64,000 nucleotides of DNA from assembly GCA_016647705.1 (NCBI GenBank), contig CM028338.1, positions 17,319,577 through 17,383,576 on the forward strand, given 5' to 3'. Below are positions 33,343-45,285 of the stretch, piece after piece. Source of the DNA: Eucommia ulmoides (lineage: Eukaryota; Streptophyta; Magnoliopsida; Garryales; Eucommiaceae). Position numbers and translations under genes: made by a program. A model generated the notes under the pieces. It ran no database searches. It saw nothing but the letters and a program-made list of their open reading frames with translations, and was not told the origin of the DNA. Position 1 is the first letter of the stretch; every line of letters begins with the position of its first letter.

Positions 33343-36300
33343 TGTTGATCCTAAGATTTTGATGAACAATTAAATATTGATGTTTTGGGTGGAACTAATA
33401 TGTTTATTGAGTCTTTCACTTTCAAGAGTTCCAGACTACATCATGAAGTAATTGTAAAGGATGCAGAGACAATGCAGAGAAGATAACATCATGAAGAAAT
33501 TGTGAAGGATGCAGAGATGGATACTAAGAGATTGAAGATTCCAAAGAATCTAGGTAAAAATAACTCTAATCTATTTTTACTATTAATGTATCCCAATTAG
33601 GATCACACATGACACGGAAATAATTTTATATTTATGTGTGTTTTGATAGGATCCTAATTAGTGAAATTAGTTTCTCCTATGTGTAATTGAAAAAGAAATA
33701 AAAATAATTAATTAAAATTGAATTTAAAAAATTAGTGGAGCTAACTGAGAAACGAAATTGGTTAAAGGGGCAAAAACGTTAAAGAAAATGATTTAAAATA
33801 AAATTAAGGAAGGAGGTCTATATGGTCCAGTTGACAGATAAGTCAACTTATGAAAATTAGACAAAGTCCCTGAATCGTTCGGTCGACAGGTAGGTCGACC
33901 TGTGGCAAAAAAATGAACTATCTGAATGTCTAGGTCAACAGATAGGTCGACTTGAGAAACTCTCTAAATCATTTGGTCAAAAGATGATGGATGGGTGGTC
34001 GACTGATGGGTGAAGGAATTTTGGATTGGCTAGTATCCTGAATCGAGCAATCGACTTATGGGCGTTGGTCGGTCGACTGATGAGTTTGTTTCAGGTTTAG
34101 AGGATTTCAAGGATTCTGATCAAACAGTAACTATTACTAGCCGTTTATGGTTGAGATATGAGAGAAAATTTAGGGATATGATAGCATTAAAGATATATAA
34201 TTGATATTTTATCATCCCTATAGATATGGTTCATGTATTTTGGTTATTTCTCAAATTGGTTCATATAATTCTTTCTATCCTATCGATTTGAGTTTGAGAA
34301 ATATTTGAGGGACTAATTTCAATGTTTTGAAAGTTATAATTAAGTTAAATATACCTAAAATGAAAGATAATTATATATGAGGTCTATAGGTCATTTTTAG
34401 ATACTTCTCATTTAAAAACTAGCCCTTGGAGGACTTTTCAATTCCCTATATAAACCTACGGATTTCACATAAAAACACACATTATATCAAGAACGATTCA
34501 GTTCATAAACTTTTATAAGAGTAATCATTCTGATATTATTTTGAGAGATCAAATTGTGAGACCAATTATTGAAAAGTTCTTAAGTTAGAACGTTGATTGT
34601 GTAAGCGTCACCGAGTTGAGTTGTCTAGCGTTCCAATCTATAATTCTTCGGTGTTATCTGGGTGAGATCTTTCCAAGCTATTAATCTTTATTGCATATTT
34701 AGTTTTCTATATTTGCTTGGTTGATAAAATCTTGATAAAATCGTTTTCTTAACTTTTAAGCACATAAAAATATTTTAAAACGTTTTTTGGTAAAAATCTG
34801 ATTATATACTTATTTGTGTACTATTCATATTTATCATAATCAGATTTTTATATTTTCTTGGTGAAAGTATTCCAAACATATTCTTAATTGAGTCTATTAC
34901 TATCATTGCTTGTTTGGTTAATTGATTGTATGAGAAATCGTTTTTGAACTTTAAAAGTATAAAAATTCTTTTAAAACGATTTGTGAGATAATCTGATTAC
35001 GTGCTCAATTTTGTGCTACCCATATTATTTTTGTAATTAGATTTTTGTTTCCTCACTTAGTTCTGTCACTAGTAATTATTGGGACATTAATCGAGTTTAA
35101 ATTGATTTGAGGTGGTAGAAGCTCCGAGTGGGAAGAACTTATCAATTTCTTGTAATTGGTGAGTTGTGTGCGGATTAGGTACTTTTGGGAGTATCTAATC
35201 AGGGGTAGCTTGGTTTCAATCTCTTTCGGTAAAGAGATTGAAGTTTTAATTCTTCTTTTATAGAATTAATTATGAGTGATTTGTAAAGATTCCATCCTTA
35301 TCTGGGAAAATCACAGTTGGAGCGTTTTTGTGAGGTTTTGATTCTTTAGCCTAAGGTACAAAAAAAATTAGGTTATTTTTTATCTTGTAAAAAGTAGACA
35401 TTATTCTTAAGCCTTAGAAAAATAAAAGGTTATACCTGAGCCTAGAAAAAAGAATTTATAAATATTGATTTTGAGCCTATGAAAAGAATAATTGTGTAAA
35501 GGTTTGGTTCCTACTTGTTTAAAGAAATCTTGGTGATTAGTGGGTGCGAATCTCCGTGGGTCTCGGAGGACTGGATTAGTGATAGGTGTGAAAAACCTAT
35601 CTATTTTCAATCCGAATTTGTTAGTTTTCGAATATGTTTATATAGTATTTTATTATGTTTTAATTAGTTTTCATACTTTTTGTATAAATCAGGTGTGTGG
35701 GGCAAAAAGATAGAAAACTGGAGCTAAAACGATGAGATCGAAGCAAAGCGGTTTGAAGTTACGGTGGATAAACAGACTCGGAGGCTAAAAGATGAAAAAG
35801 GCCCACCGCTTTAGCGTCCAGACCACCGCCTAAGTGGTGAAGATGCAGAGAAGAGCAAAATGTTACTGACAGACGACCGCCTAGGCGAAAATTCCATCAC
35901 CTAGACGAAAATCCAGCAGAAGACACAATGGGCTACTAACAACTGCTCGCCTAGGCGGAAATTCTACCGCCTAAGCGAAAATCCAACAAAATGTTCTCCC
36001 AGTGCACCGCCTACTTCACCGCCTAGGCGATCAGACCGAACCGACCTGACTTCGCCTAGGCGCAATTTCCACCGCTTAGACGGATTTTCCCTGCACAGTC
36101 TTGAGATATTTTTAGCTATTTTTGAGATATTTTTGCTATAAATACCCTTTCTCCTCCCCCTTGGCCGGTATACTCTCTTCCCTCTCTTGCATTTTTGAGC
36201 CCCTTAGGCTATATTTAAGCCAAGGGTTAGGAATTTTAGTAGTGGAGCTCGCATCCCGAAGTGGAGAAGACGACGAATCGATCGTTGAGCGTTCTTAGCG

Positions 36301-37548
36301 GTTTATCTTCGGACGAGACTAAGTTCTTCAATCATTTTTCATTATTTCTTTATCTTAGGAGCATGTGAGCATATTTAGCTCGTTATTTCATTGTATATGC
36401 AGCTATGGCCCCGAGTTAAATATGGATTGTAGTAGGGATTAACCTATAATTTATAAATACGTTGTTTGGATGATTTCAGTGTTGCGTGTATGTTTGTTCT
36501 TCGTAGTTTGATTGTATTTATCGTATTTTTTTATTTATTATGCTTGGATTGATAAATGGAGAATACGGGGTTTTAACAAATCCCAGATTCGGATTAGGGT
36601 AAACAAACGCCACGATTCTATAACCCAGTCGGGGTTTGAATCGTGGACAATCGATGACGTGGGGCAAGACACACGCTACCTAGGGTCGTTAAGACGTTGA
36701 GGGGGACTTCTTCGTTGACTTGAAGTTGCGTTATATCCTTCATCTTACACTCGAAAGAGGTGGCGAGGGAGTTTTAGAACGGAGATTGTCGATAGGGTAA
36801 ATACAACGCGACGATCCAATAACCCGGGAGGGAGTTGGATTGTGTGCAATCAATGACACGGGGCTAGACTCATGTGATCTAGGGTCGTTAAGACGTTGAG
36901 GGGGACTTCTTCATTGACTCGAAGTCATGTATTCTCCCGTTTTACACTCGGAAGAGGTGGCGGTGGAGTTTACGTACCGAGGTTGTCAAATAGGTCGAAC
37001 AACGTAAATGTGAGTAAATTGGAATCGAACACGTATTTGTAAACACGTTAATCCCTATGCAATTATTCACCCTAAAACATATTAACATAATAATGTAGTT
37101 AATTTAGGTTATATTAGTAGTAGTTTAATTAATTAATTACATTTGTTTTTCGCCTAGATAAAGTTAGGTCACGACAAACGCGGTATTTGATAGTAACGAC
37201 AACAATCCCTGTGGGTACGATAACCCGATCTTAATGATCACACTATACTAAAACTTAGGCCTCATATACTTGCGAGTGTAAGTAGCGGCGTGTTTTTCCC
37301 ACGCTACCAATTAGTTAAGAGTAACTTAGTAAACCAGGATATATCGCGGTGTGCTGCCTTTTTTATTTTACTTATATTATTGTTTGGTATGCATATAGTT
37401 GATAATACGCATCCGCTACTATAAAGATAATAATTAATTTTAGGGTAAAATTAATTATTTGAATTTTTGAAGTGTTATTATTATTTTGATATTTTTTTTA
37501 ATACTACCCAATTCAACCCCCCCTATTGGGTAGCTCACTAGGCCAACA
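33343..37548 (+). repeat. Ty1/copia LTR (3' LTR), split by an Athila-type solo LTR
   Basis: Begins TGTTGATCCTAAG and ends CTAGGCCAACA. Without the 1735-bp insertion it is about 2.47 kb, matching the 2.45-kb LTR at 40441-42894 in reverse orientation. U3 holds GTCGAC-rich repeats (33830-34080); a TATA box CCCTATATAAACC lies at about 34443. It is followed by CTTGC (37549-37553) and then reversed Tat-element sequence. Confidence 0.88.
35580..37309 (+). mobile_element. Athila-type solo LTR inserted in the copia LTR
   Basis: TGATAGGTGTG...GCTACCA, 1.73 kb, flanked by ATTAG at 35575-35579 and 37310-37314. It carries the family GC-rich minisatellite (35805-36085), a TATA box GCTATAAATAC (36135-36145) and the ACTTCTTC/GGCGAGGGAGTTTTAGAAC blocks (36690-36980). 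The empty site is visible in the related copia LTR at about 40660-40690 and in the solo LTR at about 31100-31130. Confidence 0.92.
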
Positions 37549-38720
37549 CTTGCAATTATCATATCTCAGTCGAGTAGGGACCGCTGAGCAAGAGAAGGCT
37601 TTTCCCATGATTCCCGCAGACGACGCCAAACTGTTGGCATCCTAAAGTGGCAGACACCTCGAATATGGTCCAGTCAGGAACATGTGGGTCCTCCTACTGA
37701 GATGGAATTGCAGAGTTGGAATTGGAGTTGGAAATTCTTTAAGTGAACTGTAACTGACTACCTGGGGGACTAACTAGCTGGAGTCCAGAATCCTACTCTT
37801 CAGGGAGTTGTAACTTTTCAAGGCTTGACTAAGATTTGTCCTGGTAAAGCCCTTGCAGCATAAAAATAAGAACTCAGAGATAAAATGTTACAAAAACACA
37901 TCATGTATGTAAATGTACATTGAGCGTTACCTTGGGCTTGTATTTACCCTAGTATTTATAGGTGTTTGGGATGATTAATTTTACCTAATCGAGCCTAAAC
38001 ACGGTTACTTAGGCAAAACCACGTGTTTAATCCATAATTCGGGACATTCATGAGATAATCACTGGTGGAGAAGCTCGAAGATCTGTAGAGTTCTAGTGGA
38101 GAAACAGATTGGAATGATGTGCTGGCGAAGACAAATGACTAAGTCTCTGAAGTTGGCCATCCAGGAGCACGACACAAAGTTCTGGGTGACAGTGCCCCTA
38201 CGAGGCACACTGCTCCTTCTTGGGGACAGATGAGATTCTAGGGAATGAGCCCTGGTTGGTTGATGCTCTTGTGTGGTACTCTGGGCTCTAAAATGTGGTC
38301 ACGTCACGACAATGGTAGACACTTGGCTGGGGCCCTAGTGCTGACTCGGGGAAACCCAAAAACACCTTCATTAGAATCCATGTTCAGTAAGCCATTCACT
38401 CGAACTCTCTCTCGAAGATCATCTAGAATCCCTTTAAAGCCAGACTTAGATAATCAACGATCTATATCCCAAGACAGATTTTCCCATTCCAAGACATCTT
38501 GAGCTCAACTATGGTATAACCCTTTGCCATTCCTGACCAAACCATTCCATACTGTAACAAAAGTTGTACATAACCTTCTCAAAAGCCAATCTCAATCCTG
38601 GGCCCGAATTCCAGTTGCAATGCAAACAGGAGCAAAGGAACAAAAAGCCTCTCAGAGTCACCGGTTAGCCTTCCATATCGGAGATAATATGGAAACACCC
38701 AAGGAAAATGGTTGATAGCA
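37549..38720 (-). mobile_element. Tat-lineage Ty3/gypsy LTR, primer site and leader (reversed)
   Basis: On the minus strand an LTR ends in GGATGCCAACA (37632) followed by GTTTGGCGTCGTCTGCGGGAATC, a primer-site and leader phrase I know from dicot Tat elements. A TATA box ACACCTATAAATAC lies near 37975-37961. The outer end may be TGCTATCAACC at 38720, but this is not proven since no partner LTR is seen. The leader continues to 37554 and stops at CTTGC. Matching gag sequence starts at 42895 on the other strand. Confidence 0.7.
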
Positions 38721-39400
38721 AAAGGTACCTAATGCAAGCAAGAAAAAAAAATTGGCACAGATTGATTCGCTATGAATGTTCAAATGATCGCATATATATA
38801 GTATCAAAAATAGACTTAATACAATACGCATTAATCAAATCATTCTTTATTTTTTAAATCACCTCAATAGAAAATATCATGCATTTTAATAAGTCAAGAT
38901 GCATAAAAAATCAGCTTAATTCAACTCATTTGTATACAAGTAAATAACATGAATGATAATACATTATACAAATAATCTTATTAAAATGCATATGCAACAA
39001 ATAATTAGTACTATTTAGTGAGATCACAAACCTCGATTAATTTTCTAAATGACATAACATGCTTTAAAATTAAACACATGATAACTACTTGATATAAGCA
39101 CATTATAAAAATATGTTAATACACTTTAATTAAATATTATTCCCATAATCACCATGTAATATTTCTAAGTCAACAAGTAACGCATCATTTAAAATAAGTC
39201 TTAAAAACCATTACCAACTTACCTATTTGGAAAGTCAGAAATCTCCATCTTTAACAAATTTAATAAATTTAAACTGTGAGGGATTAGGAGTACTTTTTAT
39301 ATATTTCGGGACAACTTTACTTTTTACCTCTTTTGTACTCATGATTGCTTTGGTTGTATAATTCCTCTTGGCTTATCTGTATTCTCTGAACTTTTGATTA
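38721..39400. other. AT-rich sequence at an inferred inversion junction
   Basis: No coding signal. It separates the reversed Tat LTR from the copia gag remnant and should hold one inversion breakpoint. Confidence 0.4.
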
Positions 39401-39432
39401 TTGCCACTTGGTTTTCTGATATTTTCATTTGC

Positions 39433-40370
39433 TCATGTCACTTGCGGATTCCTGGTGATGTTCCATCTTAGTTTTGATGAATCTTTTCTCTTTGCACATT
39501 TCGCTTGTGGCTTCTTTGTAATTTCACATTCTGTCTTTAATGCATCTTTGCGCTTTGCACGCGTCGTTTGTGGATCTTTGGTGACTTCCTGTTTTGGCTT
39601 TAATACAACTTCTTTGTTTATTCTTTCAGGTCCACTATTGACATTATGTAATTTTGCACATGACATTTCAATAGTTCTCTTCGGTATCCATTTAATTTTG
39701 GATCCGTCTTTGTTAGACATAAACATAAAGCTCTAAAACGGACATGATACGTTAAAAAGCTCAATCCTATTACAATAATAACATCTCAAATCCGATTTAT
39801 CATAGAAAGCACGAGATATAAAGCAAGAATAATTTTTTAACAATAGCCACATAACTACCACTTGCTTGTGATGAAGGATGAGACACTGAAGTATATCCAT
39901 TTTGTCTAGAAAAATCATTTTTAGAATCTCTCGAAACAGACTTAAGGTCGAATTTTGATTTTTCAAAATTTTTCTTAAGTAAATCGATTTTTGAATCAAG
40001 ATCTGACCTTTACTTAGAAATCATCTCAAGATTTTTTTTAAAACTCTATTTTCACTTTCAAAAGAATCCACTTTAGAGAGCAAATTGTTAATTTAAAAAA
40101 TAACGTCCGAAAATTCTTGTGTACCATAATAATCATCCAAATACACTTTAAATTTTTGGACACTTTTTCTACCGTTTTGAAAAGAAACGATTTTCTTTTT
40201 AAACTCAAGCTCTCTTTAGCAAAAAGTAGTGTGAGTGAAAATAATTTTTTCATAACAATATAGACATTTTCATTATCATCATCTCCATTACTACCACAAG
40301 AATAAAAAATCACATTATCATATACGCATTTACCACTATCAAAAGAGGATACACAAAACACATCATCCAT
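39433..40370 (-). pseudogene. Ty1/copia gag remnant
   Basis: Three broken minus-strand segments. The middle one has RCYYCNRIELFNVSCPF (about 39790-39740), a zinc knuckle whose histidine is lost. The last one has SKIKWIPKRT and then three 21-residue repeats ending in CAKRKD-type motifs (39433-39640). The first has Asp/Ser-rich sequence and lies just inside the primer site. Gag normally packages element RNA in cytoplasmic particles. Stops and frame changes separate the segments, and protease, integrase and RT are missing. A large-LTR lineage such as SIRE/Maximus is my best guess. Confidence 0.65.
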
Positions 40371-40424
40371 GATGTGTGCACGTGACCAGTTTAGTTAGGA
40401 TGTTAAGCCTAATCGAGATAAAAC

Positions 40425-40440
40425 CAGCTCTAATGCCAAT
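40425..40440 (-). promoter_or_regulatory. primer-binding site of the copia element (tRNA-iMet type)
   Basis: Minus strand reads ATTGGCATTAGAGCTGG directly after the LTR end CCAACA, two mismatches from TGGTATCAGAGC. Confidence 0.75.
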
Positions 40441-42894
40441 TGTTGGCCCAATGAGCTACCCAAGAGAGGGGTGAATTGGGTAATATTAAAAAATTATCAG
40501 AATAACAATAACACTTCAAAAATTCAAAAAATAAATTTTATCCCAAAATTAATTATTATCTTTATAGCAATGGATATATATTATCAACTATATGCACACC
40601 AAATAACAATATAAGTAAAATAAATAAGGTAGCATACCACGATATATCCTGATTCACCAAGTTACTCTTGGCTAATCTAGTCCTCCGAGTCCCATGGAGA
40701 TTCGCACCCACTGATCACTAAGATTCCTTTAAACAAGTAGGAACCAAACCTTTACACAATGATTCTTTTCACATGCTTAAAATCAACCTTTACAAAAAAA
40801 CAATTCACAGACTCAAGAATAACCTCTTTTTTTTCCAGGCTAAAAAATAACCTCTACTTTTTACAAGCTCAAGAATAACCTAATTCTTTTTGTACCTTAG
40901 GCTAAAGAATCAAAACCTCACAGAAACGCTCTAACTATCCTTTTTCCAAGTAAGGATGAAATCTTTACAAATCACTCACAATTAATTCTATAAAGGAAGA
41001 ATTAACACCCCAATCTCTTTACCAGAATAGATTGAAACCAAGCTACCCTTGATTAGATACTCTCAATAGTACCTAATCCGCACACAACTCATTAAATACA
41101 AGAAATTAATAAGTTTTTTCCACTTGGAGCTTCTACCACCTTAAATCAATTTAAACTCAATTAATGTCCCGATAATTACTAGTGATAGAACTAAGTGAGG
41201 AAACAAAAATCTGATTATAAAAATAATGTGGGTAGCACAAAATTGAACACGTAATCAGATTATCTCACAAATTGTTTTAAAAGAATTTTTATGCTTTTAA
41301 ACTTCAAAAACGATTTCTCATACAATTAATTAACCAAGCAAGCAATGATAGCAATACACTCAATTAAGAATATGCTCGAAACACTTTCACCAAGAAAATA
41401 TAAAAAGTCAATTGTGATAAATATGAATAGCACACAAATAAGTATGTAATCAGATTTTCACCACAAATTGTTTTAAAATATTTGTATGTGATTTAAAGTT
41501 AAGAAAACGATTTTATCAAGATCTTATCAACCAGGCAAATATAGAAAACTAAATATGCAGTAAAGATTAATAGCTTGGACATATCTTACTCGAATAATAT
41601 CGAAGAATTATGGATTGGAACGCTAGACAACTCAACTCGGTGACGCTTACACAATCAGCGCTTGAACTCAAGAACTTCTCAATAATTTATCTCACAATTT
41701 GATCTCTCAAAATCCGAATGATTACTCTTATAAAATCTTATGAATTGAATAGTTCTTGATATAATGTGTGGTTTTATGTGAAATCCGCAGGTTTATATAT
41801 AGGAAATTGAAACAAGCCCTCCAACGGTTAGTTTTTAAATGATAAGTATCTAAAAAGCACATATAGACCCCATATATCATTATCTTTAATTTTAGGTATA
41901 TTTGACTTAATTATAGCTTTCAAAATATTCAAATTAGTCCCTCAAATATTTCTCAAACTTAAATCGATAGGGTAGAAAGAATTATATGAACCAATTTGAG
42001 AAATAACCAAAATATATGAACCATATCTATAGGGATAACAAAATATCAATAATATATCTTTAATACTATTATATCCCTAAAATTTCTCTCATATCTCAAC
42101 CATAAATGGCTAGTAAAGGTTACTGTTTGATCAGAATCCTTAAAATTCTCTAAACTTGAAACAGACTCATCAGTCGACTGACCAACGCCCATAAGTCGAT
42201 CGCGTTATTCAAGATATTAGCCAAGCTAAAATTCCTTTGCCCATTGGTCAACCGCCCATCCATCATCTGTCGACTGGACAATTCTAAGAGTTTCTCAAGT
42301 TGACCTATCCGTTGACCTAGAGATTCAGAGAGTTCATTCTTTGGCTACAGGTCGAGTTACCTATCGACCGAACGATTAAGAGATTTTGTCTAATTTTCAT
42401 AAGTCGACTGGACCATGCAGAGCTCATTCCTTAATTTTATTTTAAATCATTTTCTTTGACGTTTTTGCCCCTTTAACCAATTTCTTTTCTCGCTTTGCTC
42501 CACTAACTTCTTAAATTCAATTATAATCAATTACTTTTATTTATTTTTCAATTACACATTGGAGCAAATAATTTCACTAATTAGGATCCTATCAAAACAC
42601 ACATAAATATAAAATCATTTTCGTGTTGTGTGTGATCCTAATCGGGATACATTAAGAGTAAAAATAGATTAGAGTTGTTTTCACCTAGATTCTTCGGAAT
42701 CTTCAATCTCTTAGTATTCATCTCTACATCCTTCACAATTTCTTCATGATGTTTCTTCTCTGCATTATCTCTGCATCCTTTACATTTACTTCATGATGTA
42801 ATCTGGAACTCTTTAAACTGAAACACTCAATAAACATATTAGTTCCACAAAAAATATCAACATTTAATTATTCATCAAAATCTGAGGATCAACA
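40441..42894 (-). repeat. Ty1/copia LTR (5' LTR)
   Basis: Plus strand reads TGTTGGCCCAATG...GGATCAACA, reverse in orientation to 33343-37548. It ends next to GCAAG (42895-42899). It retains the uninterrupted site of the Athila solo LTR, and GTCGAC-type repeats at about 42160-42410. Confidence 0.9.
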
Positions 42895-44887
42895 GCAAGG
42901 TCTAGTCAAACAGATAGACACAGAACAAAAACTCCCGCTACGGGAAGCTATCATCCTCTAGAAGAATCACGAGATATGTCAAAAGCTTCGAGGTCACATT
43001 CTTCAGCTCCCACCAATGAGGATAATTACCCCACAGGACTAGGTATGGCTATCTACCCTACACCCTAGGGCTTTTGCGGGAAGACCTCAGGGGATTGATA
43101 TTTTTTTGAGCTAGATGGATGGGTTCATGTCATGTGCGCAGCTCCTCCTAGCACACCTGCGCTGTTCCCTGTCTAAGAAGGACTATTTCTCTAGACCGCA
43201 AGGCCCAAAGAGCAACCCCAAGACTACGATGTTCGTATAGAATATTCGAATGGGTGCGCACCTTGGGGCTGTCCTCCACCTCGCGACCATGAGTCTGGAA
43301 GACTGGAGAGGCCCCCTAGCAACGCCAAGATCCCTACCTTCTTCTTTGCACAGACATGCAACAAGGGACCTGTCAGCGTCCCCCAATGATCGAGCTCTCC
43401 ACTGGCTAGCCAGGTTCAACCTCAAGGGTCGGCGAGAATGTGAAATCAACTCCTACTCACCTCTCTCCCGTTACAATGTGGTCCAAGTTGCGGGAAATCA
43501 TATACGGGGGGAAGTATCGAGCTGTGGAAGTCATGGAGTGCCACCTTGCTGACATGGAAGCCCATTTCCAGGAGGTGCACGGAGGCCAGCCAGGACAAAA
43601 TATTATTATGGAGGTAAGATCTCCATATGTGGAAGAAGTTTTGAAATAAGCAATGCCGAGACATTTTACTCACCCCCGAATGAGTCCATATGATGGGACA
43701 TTGGATCCGATCAACCACCTATCCATGTTCAAGTCTCATATGGACATGTAGTTGGCCTCTGTAGCCCTGCAGTGCAAAGCCTTCCTAATTACCCTTTCAG
43801 GGGAAACGAGGTCCTAGTTTCAGGGCTTGAGGCCAATATCCATCTCCACCTTCTAGGATCTCAAGCAGTTGTTTCTCGCTTATTTCAATTGCTCTTGGCA
43901 GAGGCCAAAAACTATGACCTATGTCCTTGCTCTCTAGGAGGAGCCAAGTGAATCCTTGGGATATTACGTCGAGCACTTCAACCGAGAAGCTGACGTGTGC
44001 GATGAGCTCCTTAAAAGCGTAAGACTGAATGCCTTTGTTGACGGGCTCCGACATCAAAGGTTATCTTATGAGCTTTGTTCAAATTTTGCTCCCACTCTCG
44101 ATCAGACTCTAGATCGTGGGACCAAGTTTCATAATAATGACCTCCGTGATGCAACTAAAAGAGATAGGGAATGAATGAACAAGTAGAAGGAACCGAAGAA
44201 TAAAGTTCCAAATCAAGCCCAAGGTTCGAGCAAATTACAAACTGAAGGAAGATTGGGACCCCTGCTCGGGGACAAGAGACCATTTCCTCCCCTAGGGCAT
44301 CGCTAACAAGGGTTCACTCTACTTACGGCCTCGGTGGATGCCATCTTCACAAAAATCTCAGGTCATGATTTCTTCCCTCATCTGCCGTCCCTAAGAGGGA
44401 ATTCGACCGGGAGATTAATAAGCAAGTACTGTGAGTTCTACCGGGACCAAGACCACTCCACAGAAAGTTGTTTCCAGCTCTGGCAAGAGATTGAAGCCCT
44501 CATCCAGAGAGGCTATCTTGAAAAATATGTCTGGAGTAAAGAACAGAAGCATCCCAATGAGGATGGTCCCTAGGGAAAGACGAGAAAACTGTGGCCTTCT
44601 TCGGCCCCGGATAGTTGATATCAGGGACGACTAGCGCATGGAAGGTGAGATCAATATCATCCACAGTGGACTCAGTTCCGGGAGAGAAACGTCGTCCTCC
44701 AAGAAGAGGCACGAACAAAGAGCCAAAAAGAAAGTTGGCCTCCACTTGGGAAGGACCATACAGAGTCACTGTGATTACATGTCCAGGCACCTATGATCTT
44801 AAGACAGAAGAAGGTTTACCGCTCAGGCACCTGTGGAACGCTGAATATCTGAAGTACTACTTCTATAGAGAAGATCCAATTTTGTAA
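42895..44887 (+). pseudogene. Tat-lineage Ty3/gypsy gag joined to integrase C-terminus
   Basis: Starts with GCAAG at the copia border. Gag is recognisable in pieces: NREADVCDELLKSVRLNAFVDGL near 43980-44050 (retrotransposon gag core), and KYCEFYRDQDHSTESC with EIEALIQRGYLEKYV near 44425-44535. Immediately after it, STWEGPYRV with WNAEYLKYYF (about 44735-44865) is the integrase C-terminal module. Protease, RT, RNase H and the integrase core are missing, so roughly 3-4 kb was deleted. Multiple stops interrupt what remains. These proteins would form particles and integrate cDNA; nothing here can do so. Confidence 0.8.
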
Positions 44888-44960
44888 AAATTTCAAATAT
44901 ATTCGAGTATGGCAGTTTTACTTATCAATAAAAGAGGTGTTCAAGGTAATGTGGCTCGTG

Positions 44961-45285
44961 TAATTCTCTAAGAATGACATCCTGACCCTCAAAAGTCATG
45001 GATGATTCTCCAAGAAAAGCATCCCGACCCTCAGAGTCGTGGATGATTCTCCAAACATGGCATCTCGACCCTCAGAGTCATAGATGATTCTCCAACAATA
45101 GCATCCCGACCCTTAGAGTCGCGGATGATTCTCTAGAATGACATCCTGACCCCTAAAGTCGCGGATGATTTTCCAAGAAAGGCATCCCGACCATCAGAGT
45201 CACGGATGATTGTCTAAAGACAGTATCTTGACCCTCAAAGCCATGGATAATTCTCTGGAACAGCATCCCTACGCTCAGCGTTAAG
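44961..45285 (+). repeat. tandem array of about 41-bp units, 8 copies
   Basis: Units of the form GATGATTCTCCAAGAAAAGC + ATCCCGACCCTCAGAGTCGTG repeat head to tail with 10-20% differences, in the 3' tail of the Tat element. Confidence 0.9.

Noticed and set aside
43183..43718. Several 70-100 codon frames on both strands in the Tat gag
   Set aside because: No domain motifs in these frames; gag similarity is in other segments.
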